Assembly (NCBI GenBank): GCA_030067055.1
Contig: JASJAL010000309.1
Span: 1 to 5,467, forward strand
DNA length: 5,467 nucleotides
Source of the DNA: Kiloniellales bacterium
Lineage (GTDB): Bacteria > Pseudomonadota > Alphaproteobacteria > Kiloniellales > JAKSBE01
Direction of reading: 5' to 3'
In this document: positions 1-4,758 of the stretch, piece by piece
Layout of the letters: every line of letters starts with the position of its first letter
Numbering within the stretch: the first letter of the stretch is position 1
The notes under the pieces: model-generated
What the model was told of the DNA's origin: nothing
Seen by the model: the letters and a program-made list of their open reading frames with translations, nothing else
Database searches by the model: none
Program-made: the position numbers and the translations under genes

Positions 1-140
1 TGGAGATCTACTTCTACCTTGATCTTGAAAGTGACAATTTGCGTTCTTTGACCTATGAACTCGAAGCGGGTGAGCCATCTGAGGCGGCAAGGCAAGCCTG
101 TCTGACGCGTTTGCTGACTCCGGAGGGTGATCATGGCTAG
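1..140 (+). CDS. C-terminal end of an unidentified upstream protein (partial)
   Basis: One + frame is open from the left edge (first full codon at 3) to a TAG at 138-140. It gives 45 visible residues, starting EIYFYLDLESDN and ending LLTPEGDHG. The residues are acidic and leucine-rich, which suits a soluble protein, but I do not recognise the family. The stop overlaps the ATG of the response regulator at 133 by 8 bases, a common arrangement for translationally coupled genes, so this is probably the first visible gene of the two-component operon. Caution is needed: the first 60 bases are less GC-rich than the rest of the window, third-position bias is weak, and an open frame of 45 codons can occur by chance. 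It could instead be a leader region. The rest of the gene lies outside the window. Confidence 0.5.
   Translation, partial: EIYFYLDLESDNLRSLTYELEAGEPSEAARQACLTRLLTPEGDHG
122..127 (+). promoter_or_regulatory. Ribosome binding site that sets the response regulator start
   Basis: GGAGGG at 122-127 is a strong Shine-Dalgarno match 5 bases before the ATG at 133. The in-frame GTG at 127 overlaps this site and so cannot use it. This supports 133 as the real start. Confidence 0.75.
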
Positions 141-900
141 TGTGGCCTTGGCGACGGAACCGGCCTTGGTGGTGGTCGTCGATGATGATGCGCTGTTTAG
201 AGAATCGCTTGGGCGGAACCTGTCGGACGCCGGATTCTCGGTGATCGATTTCGGCGACGGCGTTTCCGCGGTCGAATACTTCGACAAAGGCGGTGCCGCA
301 GATCTGGTTCTGCTCGATTGGAAGATGCCCGAGCTGAACGGCATCGAGGTTCTGCGCATGCTGCGCGAGCGGCACAACGACGTGCCGGTGATCTTCCTCA
401 CCGTGTTGAGCGACCAGATCTACGAGGAATCGGCCCTATTGCACGGCGCCGTGGACTTCGTCGAGAAGTCCCGCAGCTTCTCTATTTTGCTGAAGCGCAT
501 AGAGCTGATCACCCTTGGCACCCGCCGTGGCGCGGCAGGTGGCACCGACATGGCAGACCAGCATGGCAGCATGCGTCTGAGCAAGCTCGAGCTGCTGCCG
601 GACACCAGCCGCGCGTACTGGGAAGGGCGCCAAGTCGACCTGACCCTGAACGAATTCAAGATCGTTGAGTACATGGCGACCAACGCCGGGCGCGACGTTC
701 GCTACCGAGAGCTCTATGACCTGATCCATGGCAAGGGCTTCGTTGCCGGCGCCGGTAAAGAGGGATATCGGGCCAACGTGCGCACCTTCATCAAGCGCAT
801 TCGCCAGAAGTTCCGTGATCTTGATCCGGCCTTTGAGGAGATCGAGAACTATCCGGGCTATGGCTACCGTTGGCGGGATGATAAGTCTAAGGCGACGTGA
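133..900 (+). CDS. OmpR/PhoB-family response regulator (ChvI-like)
   Basis: This is a cytoplasmic DNA-binding response regulator of 255 residues, the normal length for the family. The receiver domain (about residues 11-130) has the acidic pocket at D17-D19, the phospho-acceptor D62 in LLDWKMPELNG, the switch threonine T90 in FLT, and the pocket lysine K112. That lysine is followed by serine (EKSRS) instead of the usual proline. After a linker, an OmpR-type winged helix fills about residues 150-248: the strand-turn LTLNEFKIVEYM, the recognition helix RANVRTFIKRIRQKF, and the closing hairpin YPGYGYRW. The start at 133 was chosen for the strong GGAGGG site; a GTG two codons upstream is the alternative. 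The kinase gene overlaps the 3' end by 23 bases, so the two form a cognate pair. The overall pattern (R-R-K-F before a Y-G-Y-R-W end) resembles ChvI and PhoP regulators, but the exact orthology and target genes cannot be read from the sequence. Confidence 0.93.
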   Translation: MASVALATEPALVVVVDDDALFRESLGRNLSDAGFSVIDFGDGVSAVEYFDKGGAADLVLLDWKMPELNGIEVLRMLRERHNDVPVIFLTVLSDQIYEESALLHGAVDFVEKSRSFSILLKRIELITLGTRRGAAGGTDMADQHGSMRLSKLELLPDTSRAYWEGRQVDLTLNEFKIVEYMATNAGRDVRYRELYDLIHGKGFVAGAGKEGYRANVRTFIKRIRQKFRDLDPAFEEIENYPGYGYRWRDDKSKAT

Positions 901-2407
901 CACCGCTGAGAGGGCCAGGTTCCTTTGGGGCTCCTTCGCAACCAAGCTGGCCCTCCTCGTCACGATCTTCTTCTCGGTGCCGATCATTCTCTATGCGCAG
1001 TTCCGCGAAGGTGATGATCAGCGCACCAGAATCCTCTTAGACAGTCTTCAGACACAGGGCCGCCTGATCGCGCGCAGTCTCGAGCCGATGCTGCAGTCGT
1101 TCGACGGCAACTCGGCCCGGGTGCTCAGCGAGGTCTTGGTGCGCCTCGGCGCGGGCGAGATCCTGAAGATCAAGGTGCTGCTGCGGCCGGCCGGTCAGCC
1201 GGAGCCGACCGGCTTCTTCTACGTTGCCTCGCAACCCGTCGTGCCCAACGAGTACCTGGACCAGGAACGGGTCGAACTGGTGGACACCGGGATCCTCCGG
1301 GTGCTGCAGAACTCCTGCGAGGGCAACCAGACCCGAGCCTGGCGCTACATAAACCCGGCCGGTCAGGAGGAGATCCTGACCTCGATCATCCCGGTCAACA
1401 CCGAGGCCGGATGCTGGGCCGTGATCACCTCCCATGCCAGCGACGAATGGCTCGGCGCGAGCATCGATCTGCCCTACTGGCAGACTCCCCAGGTCCGGGT
1501 GGCGGCGGCGATCTACATCCTGATGGCGCTGATCGTGCTGTCGCTCTTCCTGGGAATCTGGCGAAGCCTTGTGCGCTTCGGCCGTCTGGCGAGGGACATC
1601 CGGACCGGCGGCCCGGGCGACCGTTCCTTCGCGGCGCTGAACAGCCTGCCCGAGCTTTCGGCCGTCGCCCAGGAATTCGACAGCATGGTCGAATCCCTCG
1701 ACGCATCGGCGCTGTCGATCCGCCGCGCGGCCGAGGAGAATGCCCACGCCTTCAAGACCCCGATCGCGATCATCTCGCAGTCGCTGGAGCCCCTGCGCCG
1801 CTCGATCAACGGCGACGACAAGCGGACCGTGCGGGCGATCGAGCTGATCGAACGGGCCATCGGGCGGCTCGACGCCCTGGTCTCGGCGGCCCGCCAGATG
1901 GACGAGATGTCGGCCGAGCTGATCGATCCGCCGCGCGAGCGGACCGAGCTCTCGACCCTGGTCGAAGCCATGCTGGATGCCTATGCCGAGTCCTTCGACG
2001 CCAAGCACCTACGGGTGGTCCGCCTGATCGAGCCGAGCATCTATGTCATGGTCGGCTCGGACCTGCTCGAGACGGTGATGGAGAACCTGCTGGACAACGC
2101 CATCGACTTCTCGCCGCTGGGCGGAGAGCTGACCATCGGCCTTGCCCGGCAGCGCAAGATGGTGACCCTGATCGTCGCCGACCGGGGTCCCGGCGTCGAT
2201 CCCAACGACCTCGACCGGATCTTCGAGCGCTACTATTCCTTCCGCACCGCCAAGGAAACCGGCGAGCACATCGGCGAGGGCGAGAACTTCGGCATCGGGC
2301 TCTGGCTGGTCCGGCGGAACATCGAGGCGGTCGGCGGCAACGTGCGGGCGGAAAACCGCCCCGAAGGCGGCCTCGCGATCTCGATCGCCTTTCCGCTGCC
2401 CAACTGA
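878..2407 (+). CDS. Membrane sensor histidine kinase (ChvG/PhoQ-like)
   Basis: This is a 509-residue sensor kinase and the likely partner of the upstream regulator. A short basic N-terminus (RRRD) leads to a first membrane helix at about 24-42, a periplasmic sensor domain of about 165 residues (43-207), and a second helix at about 208-228. A HAMP-like segment follows to about 280. The phospho-acceptor is H290 in AHAFKTPIAII, which resembles the HSLKTP box of PhoQ more than the usual HELRTP. The ATPase domain has the N box ENLLDNAIDFSP (402-413), the G1 box DRGPGVD (435-441) and the G2 box GIGLWLV (472-478). The sensor domain holds two cysteines, C147 and C179, which could form a disulfide. 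The ATG at 878 lies inside the regulator gene, a 23-base overlap. It has only GGCGGG directly in front of it, so translation is probably coupled. An ATG at 860 is an alternative start. The signal sensed is not evident. Confidence 0.92.
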   Translation: MISLRRRDTAERARFLWGSFATKLALLVTIFFSVPIILYAQFREGDDQRTRILLDSLQTQGRLIARSLEPMLQSFDGNSARVLSEVLVRLGAGEILKIKVLLRPAGQPEPTGFFYVASQPVVPNEYLDQERVELVDTGILRVLQNSCEGNQTRAWRYINPAGQEEILTSIIPVNTEAGCWAVITSHASDEWLGASIDLPYWQTPQVRVAAAIYILMALIVLSLFLGIWRSLVRFGRLARDIRTGGPGDRSFAALNSLPELSAVAQEFDSMVESLDASALSIRRAAEENAHAFKTPIAIISQSLEPLRRSINGDDKRTVRAIELIERAIGRLDALVSAARQMDEMSAELIDPPRERTELSTLVEAMLDAYAESFDAKHLRVVRLIEPSIYVMVGSDLLETVMENLLDNAIDFSPLGGELTIGLARQRKMVTLIVADRGPGVDPNDLDRIFERYYSFRTAKETGEHIGEGENFGIGLWLVRRNIEAVGGNVRAENRPEGGLAISIAFPLPN

Positions 2408-2411
2408 CCCC

Positions 2412-2473
2412 TAGGGCGTTATCCGATCAGATGGAATCGCTTCGCGATCCATCTGGCCGGATGTAACGCCCTA
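2412..2473. repeat. Palindromic repeat 1 (REP-like hairpin)
   Basis: This is a 62-base imperfect palindrome beginning 4 bases after the kinase stop. The outer arms TAGGGCGTTA (2412-2421) and TAACGCCCTA (2464-2473) match over 10 bp. TCCG pairs with CGGA, CAGATGG pairs with CCATCTG, and the tip ATCGC-TTC-GCGAT closes the hairpin. An AT/GC mismatch interrupts the stem after TCCG, and TG is bulged on the right arm. There is no T-run, so it is not a standard intrinsic terminator. It may still stop or protect transcripts from the kinase operon. Confidence 0.75.
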
Positions 2474-2485
2474 ACTTCTGAGTGT

Positions 2486-2537
2486 TAGCCCACTACTCCC
2501 GGCCAGACGCGAACGCGTCTGATCGGGAATTGCGCTA
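2486..2537. repeat. Palindromic repeat 2 (REP-like hairpin, inverted relative to repeat 1)
   Basis: The core stem is CAGACGCG (2504-2511) with CGCGTCTG (2514-2521). It is extended, past a GC/AT mismatch, by TCCCG (2497-2501) with CGGGA (2524-2528). Outer TAGC (2486-2489) and GCTA (2534-2537) could close it across an internal loop. Read on the minus strand, it carries CCGATCAGA and TCTGGCCGG in the same order and with the same AT/GC mismatch as repeat 1, so it is a diverged copy in the opposite orientation. Confidence 0.6.
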
Positions 2538-2587
2538 GATCAAGATCGGCTCAGATTGAATCAATCTGAGCCGTGAGTCTTGATCTA
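2536..2587. repeat. Palindromic repeat 3 (REP-like hairpin)
   Basis: The inner arms CGGCTCAGATTGA (2547-2559) and TCAATCTGAGCCG (2561-2573) are perfect complements around a single A. The outer arms TAGATCAAGA (2536-2545) and TCTTGATCTA (2578-2587) are also perfect over 10 bp, separated from the inner arms by T on one side and TGAG on the other. It shares the CAGATnGAATC core with repeat 1 and abuts repeat 2. It sits 21 bases beyond the stop of the minus-strand fusion gene, so it may form the 3' end of that transcript. There is no T-run. Confidence 0.75.
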
Positions 2588-2608
2588 CGTTATCGTCGTC
2601 TTGGGATC

Positions 2609-3802
2609 TCAGGCGCTGTCCAGGGCCTTGATCTGGGCCAGGGCCGGCACCGGTTCGACCCTGCGGCAATGGCCGTCGAGAATCGCGCCCTTGTGCATCA
2701 CGAGCTTCTCGTAGAGCACCTCGCCGGACACGCTGGAGCCCTTGGCCAGGATCACCTTGGTGGCCCGGATCCGGCCGCGCACCGCGCCCTCGACCGTGAC
2801 CGCATCGGCGATGATCAGGCCGCGGATCGAGGCGTCGCGGCAGACCCGCAAGGTGCGGGCCCGGATCTCGCCCTCGTAGTGGGCGTGAAAGTGGATATCG
2901 CCGGTGCTCTCCAGGTTGCCGACGATCTCGGCCCTGGGGCCGATGACCGAGGGCCGCTGGGCCTTGAGTGTCCGCGCGAAGGCGCGGGCGCTGGGCGTGG
3001 TGGTGACGTCCCGCCACAGGCTCTTGCTGCTCTCGATCGGCAAGGGCAGACGTTGGAAGCTCCTGGCGCCGGCGGCGAGGGCCCCGTGCAGCACCCGGGC
3101 CGGCAGGGCCTTGCGCTCGGGCTCCGCGGCCACCGGAAGGTTGGGCAGGGAGGCGCGGAAGGAATGCGTGGCCTGGCGGGGCACCCGATCCAGGCGGGAC
3201 AGCAGGTAGTCCCAGAGCCTAACGACTTCGGAGGAGGCCGGAGAGGTCCGGTTAAGCTCGACGATGGTCTGGCCCATGCGGATGCTGGTGCCCAGATCGT
3301 CGTTCTGCGGCATGATCACCGGCGAGACGGTGCCGTGCTGGGCCAGGTACATGGCGGCGTCGCCGATCGCGTCGGCGTCTTGCTCGGCCGCGTTGATCAC
3401 GAAGATGAAGGGCTTGCGCTGCTGCTCGGCGAGGGCCGCACCGCCGCTGGCCTGCTCCAAGGCCGCGGTCTCGGCATGGGTCGGCACGACCACGAGGTCG
3501 GCGGCTCCGGCCATCCGGAAGAGGGTCTCCTCGTCCTCGAATGCGCAGTCGATTACCGAGAGCCGGACCCCGGCCCGGTCCTGCTTTTCCAGGACCGAGC
3601 CCAGATCGGCGAGGCTGGTCTCCTCGTAGAGCGGGTGCCGGCCCTGGCGAAGGCCGGACCAGTTCGACAGGATCGGGTCGTGGCGCAGGCCGGTCAGGGT
3701 CACAGGCCCATGGCCGGTCAGCTGGGCCTGGACCGCGACGTGGCACGCCAGGGTCGAGGTGCCCATGCCCCTTTGCTTGGAAAGAAAGGCCAGGACCTGC
3801 AT
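2609..3802 (-). CDS. ParA/MinD-like ATPase domain fused to a bactofilin domain
   Basis: This is a 397-residue two-domain protein. Residues 1-204 follow the ParA/MinD fold: a P-loop region SKQRGMGTSTLA (8-19), a DP motif and following tryptophan (HDPILSNW, 41-48), a Walker-B-like strand SVIDC (82-86), VVVPTHAETAALEQA (105-119) matching the ParA VxIPxxxExxALxG stretch, and the PQNDDLGTSIRMGQ segment matching the ParA PRNxxxxEAxxxGxP region. A proline/arginine-rich linker (about 205-283) joins a C-terminal bactofilin domain (about 284-381) of short repeated beta strands ending VLYEKLVMHKGAILDG. Bactofilins polymerise into membrane-associated scaffolds. The P-loop is degenerate: compared with KGGVGKT, the signature lysine aligns with Q10 and the Walker lysine with T15, so ATP hydrolysis is doubtful. 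ATG 3802 was chosen because GGGAGA lies 4 bases upstream; a TTG 13 codons earlier lacks such support. It is divergent from the stand-alone bactofilin, which suggests co-assembly. Confidence 0.88.
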   Translation of the reverse strand: MQVLAFLSKQRGMGTSTLACHVAVQAQLTGHGPVTLTGLRHDPILSNWSGLRQGRHPLYEETSLADLGSVLEKQDRAGVRLSVIDCAFEDEETLFRMAGAADLVVVPTHAETAALEQASGGAALAEQQRKPFIFVINAAEQDADAIGDAAMYLAQHGTVSPVIMPQNDDLGTSIRMGQTIVELNRTSPASSEVVRLWDYLLSRLDRVPRQATHSFRASLPNLPVAAEPERKALPARVLHGALAAGARSFQRLPLPIESSKSLWRDVTTTPSARAFARTLKAQRPSVIGPRAEIVGNLESTGDIHFHAHYEGEIRARTLRVCRDASIRGLIIADAVTVEGAVRGRIRATKVILAKGSSVSGEVLYEKLVMHKGAILDGHCRRVEPVPALAQIKALDSA

Positions 3803-3806
3803 TACG

Positions 3807-3812
3807 TCTCCC
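3807..3812 (-). promoter_or_regulatory. Ribosome binding site for the ParA-like/bactofilin fusion
   Basis: Read on the minus strand this is GGGAGA, 4 bases before the ATG at 3802. It favours that start over the upstream in-frame TTG at 3841. Confidence 0.65.
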
Positions 3813-3895
3813 GTGCCGGTCGGCCCGCCACGTCCGCCCAAGGCCGGATTGCCCCCTGCTGCCGGTGCTGCAGGGGCCCAAGATGCTTAGGATGA

Positions 3896-3942
3896 GGTAA
3901 AGCCGCCATCGATGCTGGTGTAAGCCCGAAGGGTAAAGCCGC
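3896..3942. repeat. Direct repeats GGTAAAGCCGC in the divergent promoter region
   Basis: An exact 11-base repeat, GGTAAAGCCGC, occurs at 3896-3906 and 3932-3942, 36 bases apart start to start. A partial copy, GTAAGCC, lies between them at 3920-3926. Repeats of this size in a divergent intergenic region could be regulator binding sites, but no known regulator is identified from the motif. Confidence 0.5.
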
Positions 3943-4111
3943 GCTTAATTACCTTTCGCCCTGCCGTCGTGTTTTCGGTCGTCCCGCGGAGTTCCGCCGC
4001 CCAGCCGGCTTTCACGGCAAAGACGTGGCCTTGTCCGGAAAGTCGGCTTCGGGTTGCCATAGTATCGCTCTGCTCCGACCTCGGCCTGGCGAGTGCCGCT
4101 TGGCGGATCGG

Positions 4112-4141
4112 CCTTCCGAGCCGGAAGGGCTGGAAGCCAGC
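4112..4141. repeat. Two back-to-back small hairpins upstream of the bactofilin gene
   Basis: CCTTCCG (4112-4118) pairs with CGGAAGG (4122-4128) around the loop AGC. Directly after it, GCTGG (4129-4133) pairs with CCAGC (4137-4141) around AAG. No T-run follows, so this is not a clear terminator. It could be leader RNA structure or a protein-binding site. Confidence 0.4.
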
Positions 4142-4225
4142 GAAACTGAGGCATTGCAGTAGGCTTGCATGGCGGCTTAAAGTACTAGGTCGACTTAGCG
4201 CAGGACCGATAACAGGCCTCTGAAG

Positions 4226-4732
4226 ATGGCATCACAAGAACACGAGACTCCTGACGAATCCTCGCGGATCGGGCTCCGCGGCAAAGAGACTTCACAAGCG
4301 AGCGACAGCCACGAAAACTTTCCCGAGCTGCCGGCGCTGCCTCTGGAGCAGGCTGACCGGGCTGCCCGGGCGCACAACGATCGCTTGCTCATTGTCGGAC
4401 AGGGCATCTCGGTCAAGGGCCGGATACAAAGCTGCGACCGCCTGATCGTCGAAGGCAAGGTCGAGGCCACCTTGCAGGCGGACGAGATCGACGTTGTGAA
4501 CGGCGGTATTTTCAACGGCGACGTCGAGGTCAATACGGCGATCATCTCCGGAACCTTGACCGGAAGCGTCGTGGTCCGAGGCCGCCTGGAGATCACCGAG
4601 ACCGGCCGCGTGACTGGCCGGGTCCGCTACAACCAGCTCATGGTTCACGAAGGCGGGCGAATCTCCGGCGACGTCCAGTTCCAGGCGATCGACGACATTC
4701 TGGTCGAAGAGGCCGAGCGCGTCCGCGCCTGA
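4226..4732 (+). CDS. Bactofilin (polymer-forming cytoskeletal protein)
   Basis: This 168-residue protein has the standard bactofilin layout. A hydrophilic, probably disordered N-terminal tail (1-50) is followed by a core of short beta strands rich in V/I/G (about 54-152), for example IVGQGISVKGRI, LIVEGKVEATL, GIFNGDVEV and NQLMVHEGGRISGDV. A short acidic C-terminal tail follows. Bactofilins form nucleotide-independent filaments of stacked beta-helices on the inner membrane that position cell-wall enzymes and other partners. No transmembrane helix is visible, nor an obvious hydrophobic membrane-binding N-terminus. Its core matches the C-terminal domain of the divergent fusion protein: compare RYNQLMVHEGGRISG with LYEKLVMHKGAILDG. 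The two are therefore paralogues and possible co-polymer partners. The ATG at 4226 has only a weak AGG (4214-4216) upstream. The gene converges on the desaturase gene with 15 bases between stops. Confidence 0.93.
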   Translation: MASQEHETPDESSRIGLRGKETSQASDSHENFPELPALPLEQADRAARAHNDRLLIVGQGISVKGRIQSCDRLIVEGKVEATLQADEIDVVNGGIFNGDVEVNTAIISGTLTGSVVVRGRLEITETGRVTGRVRYNQLMVHEGGRISGDVQFQAIDDILVEEAERVRA

Positions 4733-4737
4733 AACCT

Positions 4738-4758
4738 GCCGGTCCGGTCAGGGCCGGC
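4738..4758. terminator. Possible bidirectional hairpin between convergent genes
   Basis: GCCGGTCC (4738-4745) can pair with GGGCCGGC (4751-4758), 8 bp including one G-T wobble, around the loop GGTCA. It spans the 15-base gap between the bactofilin and desaturase stops and runs into the end of the desaturase gene. The position suits a shared terminator, but no T-run follows on either strand. Confidence 0.35.

Larger units (their letters stand above)
3803..4225. promoter_or_regulatory. Divergent intergenic region between the two bactofilin-domain genes
   Basis: These 423 bases must hold the promoters for both divergent genes. I see no convincing gene here: the open frames of 69 and 84 codons have no recognisable domain and no good ribosome binding site. 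Visible structure includes a hairpin CCCCTGC/GCAGGGG (3853-3859 with 3870-3876) in the probable leader of the minus-strand gene, repeated GTAAAGCC motifs (3896-3942), and two adjacent hairpins (4112-4141). TTGCAG (4154-4159) and TAAAGT (4178-4183), 18 bases apart, are a weak sigma-70-like candidate for the + strand bactofilin. No promoter is strong enough to call with confidence. Confidence 0.5.

Noticed and set aside
728..877. N-terminal extension of the histidine kinase back to an ATG at 728
   Set aside because: It would overlap the regulator by more than 170 bases. The extra residues are arginine-rich with no homology pattern, and membrane helix 1 starts soon after the ATG at 878.
1037..2008. 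Long minus-strand open frame opposite the histidine kinase
   Set aside because: The composition is H, R, D and Q rich with no recognisable fold, and the + strand kinase motifs are unambiguous.
2412..2587. CRISPR array or classical intrinsic terminators
   Set aside because: The repeats are palindromes with differing arms and no regular spacers, and none is followed by a T-run. A REP-like element family fits better.
2573..3895. A 440-codon + strand open frame opposite the ParA-like/bactofilin gene
   Set aside because: It is G, R and A rich with no domain pattern, while the opposite strand shows clear ParA and bactofilin motifs. It is a by-product of high-GC codon bias.
4154..4183. Firm sigma-70 promoter call for the bactofilin gene
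   Set aside because: TTGCAG and TAAAGT with an 18-base spacer match the consensus only loosely, so they are mentioned as a weak candidate within the intergenic entry.
3945..4223. Small open frames of 69 (minus) and 84 (plus) codons in the divergent region
   Set aside because: There is no domain, no convincing ribosome binding site, and the composition looks random. The + frame also runs into the bactofilin leader.
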